A stretch of 64,000 bases of DNA from Pseudonocardia cypriaca (GCF_006717045.1 NZ_VFPH01000002.1:1860001-1924000); one strand, 5' to 3'. Positions 27,288-41,105 are shown, numbered from the stretch's first letter. Notes: generated by a model from the letters alone, not told the origin. A program made the numbers and translations.

Positions 27288-27677
27288 GTGACAGCACGAC
27301 GCGCGATCCTCAGCGGCTCCACGTTCGAGGAGCAGATCGGATACGCCCGGGCCGTCGTGGACGGTGACTGGGTGCACGTGTCGGGGACGACCGGCTTCGA
27401 CTACACCACCATGACGATCTCCGACGACGTGGTGGAGCAGGCCGAGCAGTGCCTGGTGAACATCGAGGCCGCCCTGGCCGCGGCGGACTGCACGTTCGCC
27501 GACGTCGTGCGGGTGCGGTACCTGCTGCCCGAGCGGGACGACTTCGAGCCCTGCTGGCCGGTCCTGCGCCGCCGCTTCGGTGCCGTGCGGCCGGCCGCCA
27601 CCATGCTCGTGTGCGGCCTCGCCGATCCCCGCATGAAGATCGAGATCGAGGTGTACGCGCGGCGCCCCGCCGCGTAG
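27288..27677 (+). CDS. RidA-family protein
   Basis: A 129-residue protein of the RidA/YjgF/UK114 fold. It has YARAVVDGDWVHVSGTTGFD, QAEQCLVNIEAALAAADCTF, VVRVRYLLPERDDFEPCWPV and the C-terminal PAATMLVCGLADPRMKIEIE. In place of the canonical catalytic Arg-containing PARs it has RPAATMLV, as in other RidA subfamilies. It probably hydrolyses enamine/imine intermediates or is a non-deaminating homologue. GTG at 27288 was chosen; a longer ATG frame (27246) adds non-conserved residues. Confidence 0.88.
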   Translation: MTARRAILSGSTFEEQIGYARAVVDGDWVHVSGTTGFDYTTMTISDDVVEQAEQCLVNIEAALAAADCTFADVVRVRYLLPERDDFEPCWPVLRRRFGAVRPAATMLVCGLADPRMKIEIEVYARRPAA

Positions 27678-27696
27678 CGGGGAACCGCGACGCGCG

Positions 27697-27834
27697 TCAG
27701 CCCCCGAACAGTGCGGGGATCTTGATCACGAGCTGGTACAGGCCGTACAGGAACGGGATCAGCACCCATGCCCAGGCCAGCCACGCGACCGGCGGTGGAC
27801 CGGAGTGGGCCCCTGCGGTGTCGGACTGCGTCAT
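27697..27834 (-). CDS. MFS transporter small subunit (45 residues)
   Basis: A 45-residue, single-pass membrane protein starting MTQSDTAG, with one helix PVAWLAWAWVLIPFLYGLYQ and ending KIPALFGG. Its ATG at 27834 overlaps the TGA of the OFA-family transporter by 4 bp (ATGA), so it is translationally coupled. Such short partners, annotated as the MFS small subunit, accompany oxalate/formate-antiporter-like MFS proteins. The role is unproven; it may stabilise the transporter. Confidence 0.8.
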   Translation of the reverse strand: MTQSDTAGAHSGPPPVAWLAWAWVLIPFLYGLYQLVIKIPALFGG

Positions 27835-29222
27835 GCCGCCTTCGCTCCCGTCGCGCCGATGGCCTGCTCCTCCGCCGGCTCGTGGTACCGCTCGTCCACC
27901 GGCCGGATGAGCTCATTGCAGATGAAGCCGATCACGAGCAGCCCGATCATGATCGAGAACGCCACCGTGTACCGGCCGGGCCCCTGCACGCCCGCCGCGA
28001 TCTGCGCGTCGGCGATCGCGTTGACGATCACCGGCCCGAGCACGCCCGCCGTGGACCACGCCGTGAGCAGGCGCCCGTGGATCGCTCCGACCTGGTACGT
28101 GCCGAACAGGTCGCGCAGGTACGCGGGCACCGTGGCGAAGCCGGCGCCGTAGAACGACAGGATCAGCATCGACGCGATGAGGAACACCGCCTGGTTGGCG
28201 TTGCCCAGCAGCGTGATGAGCAGGTAGAGCAGGGCGCCGACGCCCAGGTAGACCCGGTAGATGTTCTTGCGGCCGATGAGGTCGGACGTCGAGGACCAGA
28301 CGATCCGGCCCACCATGTTCGACAGCGACAGGATCGCGACGAAGCCGGCCGCCGCGGCGGCGATCTCGGTGCCGGCGTCGGGGAAGTAGTCCTGGAAGAT
28401 CGGCGAAGCGCGCTCGAGGATGCCGATGCCCGCGGTGACGTTGAAGCACAGCACGACCCACAGCAGCCAGAACTGGGGCGTGCGGATCGCGTTGTTCGCC
28501 GACACGTTGGCCGTGGTGATCAGCGCGTGCGTCTTCGCCTCGGAGGGGTGCCAGCCCGCGGGCCGCCAGCCGTCCGCCGGGACGCGCACGAGCAGCCAGC
28601 CCACCGACATGAACACCGCGTAGGCGAGCCCGTGGACGAGGAAGGCGAGCGCGACGCCGCTGGCCTGGGCGTTGTCGCCCGTCGCCCCGAACGCGGAGAG
28701 CATCGACGCCGACCACGGGGAGGCGATCAGCGCGCCGCCGCCGAAGCCCATGATCGCGAGGCCGGTGGCCATGCCGGGACGGTCGGGGAACCACTTGATG
28801 AGCGTTGACACCGGCGAGATGTAGCCGATGCCGAGCCCGATCCCGCCGATCACCCCGTAGCCGAGGACGACCAGCCAGTACTGGCCGATCGACACGCCCA
28901 GCGCCGACACCAGGAAGCCGGTGCAGAAGCAGACCATCGAGATGAACATGGCCCAGCGCGGCCCATTGCGGTCGACCGCGGTGCCGAACACGGCCGCCGA
29001 GACCCCCAGCATCACGATGCCCAGCGTGAACGGGAGCGCGGTGAGCGTGCCCGCGGCCGGGTTGCCCTGCAACATCGTGGCGGCGAGCGGGTTCTTGAAG
29101 ACGCTCCAGGCGTACGCCTGCCCGATCGCGAGGTGGATGGACAGCGCAGCGGGTGGGATCAGCCACCTGCTCCAGCCCGGCGGCGCGATGATGCGCTCGC
29201 GTTGCAGGAAACCGACTGCCAT
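27831..29222 (-). CDS. OFA-family (oxalate/formate antiporter-like) MFS transporter
   Basis: A 463-residue protein with 12 membrane helices. The OFA pattern is seen in AIGQAYAWSVFKNPLAATML near the N terminus, WFPDRPGMATGLAIMGFGGG in the middle, and SNMVGRIVWSSTSDLIGRKN in the second half. ATG at 29222 is preceded by GAGGGAG 6 nt upstream. It is followed by the 45-residue small partner. It probably exchanges a small mono- or dicarboxylate; no oxalate-degrading genes are nearby, so oxalate is only one possibility. Confidence 0.9.
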   Translation of the reverse strand: MAVGFLQRERIIAPPGWSRWLIPPAALSIHLAIGQAYAWSVFKNPLAATMLQGNPAAGTLTALPFTLGIVMLGVSAAVFGTAVDRNGPRWAMFISMVCFCTGFLVSALGVSIGQYWLVVLGYGVIGGIGLGIGYISPVSTLIKWFPDRPGMATGLAIMGFGGGALIASPWSASMLSAFGATGDNAQASGVALAFLVHGLAYAVFMSVGWLLVRVPADGWRPAGWHPSEAKTHALITTANVSANNAIRTPQFWLLWVVLCFNVTAGIGILERASPIFQDYFPDAGTEIAAAAAGFVAILSLSNMVGRIVWSSTSDLIGRKNIYRVYLGVGALLYLLITLLGNANQAVFLIASMLILSFYGAGFATVPAYLRDLFGTYQVGAIHGRLLTAWSTAGVLGPVIVNAIADAQIAAGVQGPGRYTVAFSIMIGLLVIGFICNELIRPVDERYHEPAEEQAIGATGAKAA

Positions 29223-29340
29223 GGGGGCTCCCTCGCCACCTCATCCCGACAGGACCGCGTGAACGTAGATCACGTCGGGTACCCCTGCAACCGCGGCTGG
29301 GCCATACGGTATGCAGCCGAGCCCAGCGGTCGACGAGCGG

Positions 29341-29375
29341 CCGACGAACGTTCCGACGAGCGGCGCGTTCGTCGG
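29341..29375. repeat. Hairpin with the arms of the 19.85-kb terminator
   Basis: Arms CCGACGAACG (29341-29350) and CGTTCGTCGG (29366-29375) are perfect complements with a 15-nt loop. A third copy of the right arm (GCGCCGTTCGTCGG) lies at 29392-29405. The same 10-bp arms form the hairpin at 19851-19873. It sits between clpX and the OFA gene, both on the minus strand, so it can be part of the clpX termination region. Confidence 0.55.
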
Positions 29376-29428
29376 ATAGGTTCCGACCGATGCGCCGTTC
29401 GTCGGAATCGGCCTGAGCGCACAACGCA

Positions 29429-29463
29429 GCAACGCCGGCCCGCGTGGCGCAGACCGGCGTTGC
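29429..29463 (-). terminator. clpX terminator hairpin
   Basis: Perfect 10-bp stem GCAACGCCGG / CCGGCGTTGC around a 15-nt loop, starting 12 nt after the clpX stop codon when read on the minus strand. Position and stability fit an intrinsic terminator without a T-tract. Confidence 0.65.
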
Positions 29464-29475
29464 TTCGTGGAAGGT

Positions 29476-30759
29476 TCAGGCAGAACGCTCCCGGCGCTCC
29501 CGGCGGGCCGGGGTGCGGGGAACGATCGTGGGGTTGACGTTGCTGCGCACCGTCTGACCGGTGACGACGACCTTGGCCACGTCGTCGCGGCTCGGGATGT
29601 CGTACATGCAGGGCAGCAGCACTTCCTCCATGATCGCCCGGAGGCCGCGGGCGCCGGTGCCGCGCAGGATGGCCTGGTCGGCGACCGCTTCGAGGGCGTC
29701 CTCGGTGAACTCCAGCTCGACGCCGTCCATCTCGAACAGCTTGCGGTACTGCTTGACCAGTGCGTTGCGCGGCTCGGTGAGGATCTTGACGAGGGCGTCC
29801 TTGTCCAGCGAGGTGACCGAGGCGACGATCGGCAGGCGGCCGATGAACTCGGGGATCAGGCCGAACTTGATGAGGTCCTCTGGCAGGGTCTCGGTGAAGC
29901 TCTCGGAAGGGTCGAGGTCGCGCTTGGAGCGGATCTCGGCGCCGAAGCCCAGCCCGCGCTTGCCCACCCGGTCGCCGATGATCTTCTCGAGACCAGCGAA
30001 CGCACCCGCCACGATGAACAGCACGTTGGTGGTGTCGATCTGGATGAACTCCTGGTGGGGGTGCTTGCGCCCGCCCTGCGGCGGCACGCTCGCAGTGGTG
30101 CCCTCCAGGATCTTCAGCAGCGCCTGCTGAACGCCTTCACCGGAGACGTCGCGCGTGATCGACGGGTTCTCCGACTTGCGGGCGATCTTGTCGACCTCGT
30201 CGATGTAGATGATGCCGGTCTCGGCGCGCTTGACGTCGTAGTCGGCGGCCTGGATCAGCTTCAGCAGGATGTTCTCGACGTCCTCACCCACGTACCCGGC
30301 CTCGGTGAGCGCCGTGGCGTCGGCGATCGCGAACGGGACGTTGAGCAGCTTGGCCAGCGTCTGCGCGAGGTAGGTCTTGCCGCAGCCGGTGGGTCCGAGC
30401 ATGAGGATGTTGGACTTGGCGATCTCGATACCGTCGCCACTGTCGCCGCCACCGCGGCGTTCGCCGGCCTGGATGCGCTTGTAGTGGTTGTAGACCGCCA
30501 CCGACAAGGTGCGCTTCGTCTGGGTCTGCCCGACGACGTACTGGTCGAGGAACTCGTGGATCTCCGCCGGCTTGGGCAGCTCGTCGAGCTTGACCTCACC
30601 CGCTTCGGCCAGCTCCTCCTCGATGATCTCGTTGCAGAGATCGATGCACTCGTCGCAGATGTAGACCCCAGGGCCGGCGATCAGTTTCTTGACCTGCTTC
30701 TGGCTCTTCCCGCAGAACGAGCACTTGAGCAGGTCACCGCCGTCGCCGATGCGTGCCAT
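29476..30759 (-). CDS. clpX: ATP-dependent Clp protease ATP-binding subunit ClpX
   Basis: A 427-residue AAA+ unfoldase. The N-terminal zinc-binding domain has Cys13, Cys16, Cys35 and Cys38 (LKCSFCGK ... YICDEC). Walker A is GPTGCGKT, Walker B IIYIDEVDK, with a pore loop GYVGED and sensor region RGTGARGLRAIMEEVLL. The ATG at 30759 gives the standard actinobacterial start MARIGDGGDLLKCSFC. It delivers unfolded substrates to the ClpP1P2 chamber. It lies 180 bp downstream of clpP2 on the same strand. Confidence 0.97.
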   Translation of the reverse strand: MARIGDGGDLLKCSFCGKSQKQVKKLIAGPGVYICDECIDLCNEIIEEELAEAGEVKLDELPKPAEIHEFLDQYVVGQTQTKRTLSVAVYNHYKRIQAGERRGGGDSGDGIEIAKSNILMLGPTGCGKTYLAQTLAKLLNVPFAIADATALTEAGYVGEDVENILLKLIQAADYDVKRAETGIIYIDEVDKIARKSENPSITRDVSGEGVQQALLKILEGTTASVPPQGGRKHPHQEFIQIDTTNVLFIVAGAFAGLEKIIGDRVGKRGLGFGAEIRSKRDLDPSESFTETLPEDLIKFGLIPEFIGRLPIVASVTSLDKDALVKILTEPRNALVKQYRKLFEMDGVELEFTEDALEAVADQAILRGTGARGLRAIMEEVLLPCMYDIPSRDDVAKVVVTGQTVRSNVNPTIVPRTPARRERRERSA

Positions 30760-30939
30760 GAGTGCAGACCCCAAATCCTTCTCTGCGCTGCCCCGGCGGG
30801 TCCGGGAGGCGCGCTCTCTGGACGGTACCCGTCCTACCCGGTCCCCGGGGAGCTTCGTGCACCGGAGATTCGGTGACGGGTCGGCGGACGGTCGGCGCAG
30901 GCCCGGAAAGGCCTGGCGCCGACCCGCCTCGTGAAGTTG

Positions 30940-31587
30940 TCAGACCGCGGAGAGCTTGCGGCTCTGGATGATCTCGTCGACGATCCCGTACTCCTTGGCC
31001 TCTTCGGCCGTGAGGATCCGGTCCCGCTCGATGTCCTCGTGCACCTGCTCGGGGGTGCGGTGGGTGTGGTGGGCCAGCGTGCTCTCCAGCAGCCTGCGCA
31101 TGCGGGAGATCTCGGCCGCCTGGATCTCCAGGTCCGACACCTGGCCGTAGAAGCCCTCGGTGGCGGGCTGGTGGATCAGCACGCGCGCGTTCTGCACGGC
31201 GAGGCGGCGCCCCGGCGTGCCGGCCGCGAGCAGCACGGCCGCTGCGGACGCGGCCTGCCCGAGGCAGACCGTCTGGATGTCCGGGCGGATGAACTGCATC
31301 GTGTCGTAGATGGCCATGAGCGACGTGAACGAGCCACCGGGCGAGTTGATGTACATGCTGATCTCGCGGTCCGGGTCGGCCGACTCGAGGCACAGCAGCT
31401 GCGCCATCACGTCGTTGGCGGACGCGTCGTCGATCTGCACCCCGAGGAAGATGATGCGCTCCTCGAAGAGCTTGTTGTACGGGTTGGACTCCTTGACCCC
31501 GTAGCTCGTGCGCTCGACGAAGGAGGGCAGCACGTACCGCGACTGGGGCGCCTCGGGCGCCCGGCCACCCGGCATCTGGAAACTCAT
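30940..31587 (-). CDS. clpP: ATP-dependent Clp protease proteolytic subunit (ClpP2)
   Basis: A 215-residue serine protease subunit. The catalytic triad is Ser114 (GQAASAAAVLL), His139 (VLIHQPA) and Asp189 (IERDRILTAEEAKEYG). Its N-terminal extension before the core is typical of actinobacterial ClpP2. The ATG at 31587 overlaps the clpP1 stop by 4 bp, ensuring balanced synthesis of the two subunits, which in actinobacteria form a mixed ClpP1P2 tetradecamer. Confidence 0.96.
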   Translation of the reverse strand: MSFQMPGGRAPEAPQSRYVLPSFVERTSYGVKESNPYNKLFEERIIFLGVQIDDASANDVMAQLLCLESADPDREISMYINSPGGSFTSLMAIYDTMQFIRPDIQTVCLGQAASAAAVLLAAGTPGRRLAVQNARVLIHQPATEGFYGQVSDLEIQAAEISRMRRLLESTLAHHTHRTPEQVHEDIERDRILTAEEAKEYGIVDEIIQSRKLSAV

Positions 31588-32246
31588 CGGGCGCTCCCGT
31601 TCTGGTTCGTGTCGGGAATCTGGCTGGCGCGGGTGATGACGTGGTCGACGAAGCCGTACTCGAGCGCCTCCTGCGCCGAGAACCACCGGTCGCGGTCGAA
31701 GTCGGCGACGATCCGCTCGACGGTCTGCCCGGTGTGCTCGGCGATCAGCTCCGCCATCTCGCGCTTGTGGCGCCTGAACAGCTCCGCCTGGATGGAGATG
31801 TCCGACTCGGTGCCACCGACACCCGCCGACGGCTGGTGCATCAGGATCTGGCAGTGCGGCAGCACGTACCGCTTGCCGGGCGTGCCCGCCGAGAGCAGGA
31901 ACTGCCCCATGGAGGCGGCCATGCCCATCCCGTAGGTCGCGACGTCGCACGGGATGAACTGCATCGTGTCGAAGATCGCCATGCCGTCCGGCACCGAGCC
32001 GCCCGGCGAGTTGATGTACAGGGAGATGTCGGCCTCGGCGTCCTCGGCCGCGAGCAGCAGCATCTGTGCCGCGATGCGGTTCGAGATCTCCGAGTCCACC
32101 TGCTGGCCGAGCACGATGATCCGCTGCTGCAACAGCCGCTCGTACACCGAGTCGGACAGCGTCATCGAGGCGGGCGCGCCGCCCCGCCGCATCGTCTCCC
32201 CGACGAGTCGGTCCGCCGTACGCGGGCCGATGTCCTCTGGCCTCAC
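31584..32246 (-). CDS. clpP: ATP-dependent Clp protease proteolytic subunit (ClpP1)
   Basis: A 220-residue paralogue of ClpP2. The triad is Ser112 (GMAASMGQFLL), His137 (ILMHQPS) and Asp186 (FDRDRWFSAQEALEYG). GTG at 32246 is used (AGGG 5-6 nt upstream); an ATG at 32192 and one at 32165 (MTLSDSVYERLL) are alternatives, and the first 27 residues are not conserved. It is the first gene of the clpP1-clpP2 pair, 113 bp after tig. Confidence 0.95.
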   Translation of the reverse strand: MRPEDIGPRTADRLVGETMRRGGAPASMTLSDSVYERLLQQRIIVLGQQVDSEISNRIAAQMLLLAAEDAEADISLYINSPGGSVPDGMAIFDTMQFIPCDVATYGMGMAASMGQFLLSAGTPGKRYVLPHCQILMHQPSAGVGGTESDISIQAELFRRHKREMAELIAEHTGQTVERIVADFDRDRWFSAQEALEYGFVDHVITRASQIPDTNQNGSAR

Positions 32247-32359
32247 TTCACCCTGCCTTCTGCTGGTTCGGCTCGCGTGTCCATCGGTTCCGACCCTACG
32301 CGGACGAACTTCTCATCCGCCGCGTACGGCCAGGTTGTTCGCTGTGGGCGTGGCGCGCC

Positions 32360-33772
32360 TCAGGAAGAGGCGGCCGCCTTCTCCTCGGAGGTGGCCGGAG
32401 CGTCCTCGCTCACCTCGGGAGCTTCGGTGGTCTCCGCGTCCTCTTCGTCATCCGGGCCCAGGAGGTCGGACATGTCGACCTCGCTGCCCGACGCGTCGGT
32501 GACGGTGGCCGCGCGCACGGCCGCGATGAGCGCCTTGCTGCGGCGGACGTCGGAGTAGACGGCACCCAGCTGGCCGGCCTCCTGGATGCGGCGCACGAAC
32601 TCCTCGGGCTGCATCTGGTACTGCTGGGCCTGGAAGACGATGCGCTCGGTGAGCTCCTCTTCGCTCACGGTGGTCTGCTCGCGGTCGGCGAGCGCGTCGA
32701 GCACGAGCCGGGTGCGCACGGACTTCTCCGCCGCCTCCTTGGTCTCGGCGTCGAACTGCTCGCGGCTGCTCCCCTGCGAGACGAGGAACTCCTCGAACTT
32801 GGCCTCGTCGTGGTCGAAGGGGTGCACGGCGTCGTGGAGGGCGGAGTCGATCTCGGCCTGCACGACGGACTCCGGCAGCGGCACCTCGGTGGCCTCGACG
32901 ATGGCGTCGAGCACCTTGTCGCGCGCCTGCGTGACCTGCTCCATCCTCCGGACCCGGCCGAGCCGCTCCCGCAGGTCGGCGGTGAGCTCCTCGAGGGTGT
33001 CGAACTCGCTGGCCAGCTGGGCGAACTCGTCGTCGGCCTCGGGGAGCTGGCGCTCCTTGACGGCCGTGACCTTGACGGTGACCTCGGCGTCCTTGTCGGC
33101 GAACTCGCCGGCCACCAGCTTGGTGGTGAAGGTCCGCTCCTCGTCCGCCGAGAGGCCCTCGATCGCCTCGTCGATGCCGTCGATGAGGCCGCCCTGGCCA
33201 ACCTGGTACGAGAAGCCGGTGGTGGTGGCGTCCTCGACGGGCTCGCCGTCGACGGTGGCCGACAGGTCGATGAGGACGAAGTCGTCCTTCTGCGCGGGCC
33301 GCTCCACACCGGTGAGGGTGCCGAAGCGGGCGCGGAGGTTCTCCAGCTGCTCCTGGACGTCGTCCTCGCTGACCTCGACGTCGTCGACGGAGACCGAGAG
33401 CGAGGCGAGGTCGGGCAGGTCGATCTGCGGGCGGACGTCGACCTCGGCCTTGAACGAGAGCTTGTCGCCGTCGGCGATCTCGGTGACCTCGATGTCGGGG
33501 CGACCGATCGGGGTGAGGTCCTCGGCGCTGGTGATGGCCTCGCTGTACTTGGCCGGCACCGCGCCGTTGACGACCTCCTCGAGCACGACGCCGCGGCCGA
33601 GCCGGGCCTCGATGATGCGGGCCGGCACCTTGCCCGGGCGGAAGCCCGGCACCCTGACCTGCTGCGCGATCTTCTTGTAGGCCCGGTCGAAGTCCGGCTT
33701 CAGCTCGTCGAAGGGCACCTCGACGTTGATGCGGACTCGCGTCGGGCTCAGCCGCTCGACGGTGCTCTTCAC
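32360..33772 (-). CDS. tig: Trigger factor
   Basis: A 470-residue ribosome-associated chaperone. The N-terminal ribosome-binding domain has the GFRPGK signature (43-48), the FKBP-type peptidyl-prolyl isomerase domain is at about 155-245 (DDFVLIDLSATVDGEPVED), and the C-terminal substrate cradle follows. The last 45 residues are an acidic, low-complexity tail (DDEEDAETTEAPEVSEDAP), usual in actinobacteria. ATG at 33772. It heads the conserved tig-clpP1-clpP2-clpX line. Confidence 0.97.
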   Translation of the reverse strand: MKSTVERLSPTRVRINVEVPFDELKPDFDRAYKKIAQQVRVPGFRPGKVPARIIEARLGRGVVLEEVVNGAVPAKYSEAITSAEDLTPIGRPDIEVTEIADGDKLSFKAEVDVRPQIDLPDLASLSVSVDDVEVSEDDVQEQLENLRARFGTLTGVERPAQKDDFVLIDLSATVDGEPVEDATTTGFSYQVGQGGLIDGIDEAIEGLSADEERTFTTKLVAGEFADKDAEVTVKVTAVKERQLPEADDEFAQLASEFDTLEELTADLRERLGRVRRMEQVTQARDKVLDAIVEATEVPLPESVVQAEIDSALHDAVHPFDHDEAKFEEFLVSQGSSREQFDAETKEAAEKSVRTRLVLDALADREQTTVSEEELTERIVFQAQQYQMQPEEFVRRIQEAGQLGAVYSDVRRSKALIAAVRAATVTDASGSEVDMSDLLGPDDEEDAETTEAPEVSEDAPATSEEKAAASS

Positions 33773-33868
33773 GGTGGGACTACTCCTCGGTTGGTACTGG
33801 GATGTGCGCGGACCGCAGGCGACGTGGGTCCGCTGGCGGGCCGCGCCCGGCCGTTCGTCCTCGCGAGT

Positions 33869-34588
33869 CTACGGGTCCGGCAGGCCGCTCCCCTGGCGGG
33901 CTGTGGCCGCGCCTTGCGGGCCGGAGCGCGGCGGCGGCAATCGAACGCAGTCGTCGCAGAGGCCGCCACCCGGCACCCGGTAGTAGAGGCAGCAGCTGCG
34001 GCGGCGGAACGTCCAGACCAGATCGGGGTCCCGCGGCGGCAACAGCTCCCCCGTGCCTGCGAACCGGCCGTGGGCGAGCACCGCCTCCGCCACCTCTGCC
34101 GCCCGGCCGGCCGCCGCGGGCCGCTGCACCACGAGCAGCCGCTTGGCGGCCGCGACCGTGGAGGCCGCGTTGCCCCACAGCAGCCGTTCGGCCACCGGGA
34201 CCTGCGCCCGTACCGCCCCGACGAGCGGTGCGAGCAGGCCGTCGAGCAGCGCGGGGAGCTCGTCGACGCCGACGACGGCCGTGCCGTTGGTGCGGGGCGT
34301 CCAGCCGCCGTCGCCCGCACGCGTCCACCACACCGTTGCCGGACCGAGCGCCGGGACGGCCCCGTGCACCACGGCGGCCGCGTACGGAGCGGACGCCAGC
34401 TGGGCCGCGAACCCCTGGAACGCGAGCGAGGCCGCCACCCGCTCCGCGCACCGCAACGCGCCGCGGACGCGCTCGATCCGGTCGCGGACCAGCTCCGCGT
34501 CGGCCAGCGGGCGCTCGCCGGAGCCGCTGCCGAGCGTGAAGAACGGGCCGAACCCGGCCACGTCGGCGAGCAGGGAACGTGCGTCCAC
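33869..34588 (-). CDS. FhuF-like (2Fe-2S) ferric iron reductase
   Basis: A 239-residue protein. The C-terminal cluster motif SCCLYYRVPGGGLCDDC has Cys199, Cys200, Cys211 and Cys214, the CCx10CxxC arrangement of FhuF-type ferric siderophore reductases, which hold an unusual [2Fe-2S] cluster. The N-terminal half (FQGFAAQLASAPYAAAVVHG) fits the family fold. The start is GTG at 34588. No siderophore transporter or synthesis gene is adjacent. It lies upstream of tig on the same strand, with 96 bp between. Confidence 0.83.
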   Translation of the reverse strand: MDARSLLADVAGFGPFFTLGSGSGERPLADAELVRDRIERVRGALRCAERVAASLAFQGFAAQLASAPYAAAVVHGAVPALGPATVWWTRAGDGGWTPRTNGTAVVGVDELPALLDGLLAPLVGAVRAQVPVAERLLWGNAASTVAAAKRLLVVQRPAAAGRAAEVAEAVLAHGRFAGTGELLPPRDPDLVWTFRRRSCCLYYRVPGGGLCDDCVRLPPPRSGPQGAATARQGSGLPDP

Positions 34589-35064
34589 ACCCGCAGTGTG
34601 CCCCGATCACATCCTGCGCCCGGTCGCTCACGGGGCGAGTAGGGTGGGCGGCGCCACGAGGTCACGCCGAGGAAACCGGCCGTACACATTACAGGGCGTA
34701 CGGTCGATCTCGCGCGTTCGAGGCCGGTCACTGTGGTCACTGCGGCTCTCTCTGGCGAATCGCCGCTCCCACGTGCGACATTGTTCCGGCGAAACCGCAC
34801 CCGCTGACGCGTGCGCGCTCGCACCCGTGCGGAGAACTCCGGGATGCCCCACGACGGCGACCGGTCGTCGTGCCGGTGTCCGAGGCCCACCACGTCCGGA
34901 CGCACGGTGCTGCGCCGCACGCGGACGGGGGCGCCAGAACCGGCGGCGCGGGCAGGTCGGACCGATACTCCCCTTTCCCCTGAACGTCCACCACCACACA
35001 CTCGTCTACACCGTCGTCCCGATGCTGGTGTCGGGGTGCACCGAGACGACAACAGGAGGCACTC
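34589..35064 (+). promoter_or_regulatory. 476-bp gltB leader with a strong SD before a TTG start
   Basis: The divergent region between the FhuF-like gene and gltB. No conserved gene is visible. The last bases hold a perfect ribosome site AGGAGG (35054-35059) 5 nt before the TTG that starts gltB, which decides this unusual start. A small inverted repeat CCGTAC...GTACGG lies at about 34680-34706. The rest has no recognised riboswitch, but the length leaves room for a regulated leader. Confidence 0.55.
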
Positions 35065-39592
<4,528 letters not shown>

Positions 39593-39600
<8 letters not shown>

Positions 39601-41047
39601 CCCGAAGGGCTTCCTGAAGGTCCCCCGCGAGACCCCGACCCGCCGTCCCGTCCCGCTGCGGCTCATGGACTGGCGGGAGGTCTACGAGGAGTTCCCGGAC
39701 AACGAGCTCGAGCGGCAGGCCAGCCGCTGCATGGACTGCGGCATCCCGTTCTGCCACCAGGGCTGCCCGCTCGGGAACCTCATCCCGGAGTGGAACAACC
39801 TCGTCTACCGCCACGACTGGCGCGAGGCGATCGAGCGGCTGCACGCCACCAACAACTTCCCGGAGTTCACCGGGACGCTGTGCCCCGCCCCGTGCGAGGC
39901 GGCGTGCGTGCTCGCGATCAACAGCGACGCGGTCACGATCAAGCAGGTCGAGCTGCAGATCATCGACCACGCGTTCAAGGAGGGCTGGGTCGCGCCACAG
40001 CCCCCGACGAAGAAGACCGGCAAGAAGGTGGCCGTCGTCGGGTCCGGGCCTGCCGGGCTCGCCGCCGCGCAGCAGCTCACCCGCGTCGGGCACGACGTCG
40101 TGGTGTTCGAGCGTGCCGACCGCATCGGCGGCCTCCTGCGCTACGGCATCCCCGAGTTCAAGATGGAGAAGAACCGGCTCGACCGGCGCCTCGACCAGAT
40201 GCGGGCGGAGGGCACGCAGTTCTGCGCCTCCGTCGACGTCGGCAGCGACGTCACGGCCGAGCAGCTGCGCGAGGAGTACGACGCCGTCGTGCTCGCGGGC
40301 GGGGCCACCGCATGGCGCGACCTGCCGGCGCCCGGCCGCGAGGTCGAGGGTGTCTACCAGGCGATGGAGTACCTGCCGTGGGCCAACCACGTGCAGCAGG
40401 GCGACATCGACGCCCCGCCGATCACCGCGGCGGGCAAGGACGTGGTGATCATCGGTGGCGGCGACACCGGCGCCGACTGCCTCGGCACCGCCCACCGCCA
40501 GGGCGCCCGCTCGGTCACGCAGCTGGAGATCATGCCCACGCCGCCGGAGAAGCGCACCGAGGGCATGCCGTGGCCGACCTACCCGATGGTCTACCGGGTG
40601 TCCTCGGCCCACGAGGAGGGCGGCGAGCGGCTGTTCTCGGTGAACACCACCGAGTTCGTCGCCGACTCCGACGGCAAGCTCGCGGCGCTGCGGCTCGTCG
40701 AGGTCACGCGCGACGAGACCGGCCGCTTCGTGCCGGTCGAGGGCACCGAGAAGGAGCTGCCCGCCCAGCTCGTGCTGCTCGCGATGGGCTTCGTCGGGCC
40801 GGAGAAGGGCAAGCTGCTCACCGACCTCGGTGTTGAGCTGGACCAGCGCGGCAACGTCGCCCGCGACGCCAACTTCATGACCAGCGTCGACGGCGTGTTC
40901 TCCGCGGGCGACATGGGCCGTGGCCAGAGCCTGATCGTCTGGGCGATCGCGGAGGGCCGCGCGGCCGCTGCGGGCGTGGACGGCTACCTGACCGGCCGGG
41001 ACGTGCTGCCCCGCCCGATCGCGCCGACGGACCGCCCGCTCACCTGA
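39593..41047 (+). CDS. gltD: Glutamate synthase small subunit
   Basis: A 484-residue NADPH-oxidising subunit that passes electrons to GltB. N-terminal [4Fe-4S] cysteines are at 46, 49, 54 and 58 (CMDCGIPFCHQGC) and a second set at 97, 101 and 105 (CPAPCEAAC). The FAD-binding loop GSGPAG is at 150-155, and the NADPH loop is IIGGGDTGADC. The ATG at 39593 lies inside the last codons of gltB, so translation is coupled. A strong hairpin follows. Confidence 0.97.
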
Positions 41048-41055
41048 TCGTTGCC

Positions 41056-41101
41056 CGAACGGCGCTCTCGTCCGACCCCTCTCGGACGGGAGCGCCGTTC
41101 G
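41056..41101. terminator. Strong bidirectional terminator after gltBD
   Basis: A 20-bp stem, 41056-41075 with 41082-41101, loop CCCCTC. The only non-Watson-Crick position is a T/G pair, so the RNA stem is continuous. It lies 9 bp after the gltD stop and 5 bp before the end of the convergent protease gene, so it serves both. Confidence 0.85.
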
Positions 41102-41105
41102 TGCG

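Noticed and set aside
29258..29274. CGTGA-N7-TCACG upstream of the OFA gene, looking like a CRP/GlxR site.
   Set aside because: The spacing is 7, not the 6 expected for TGTGA-N6-TCACA, and the outer bases do not match. It could be chance in GC-rich DNA.
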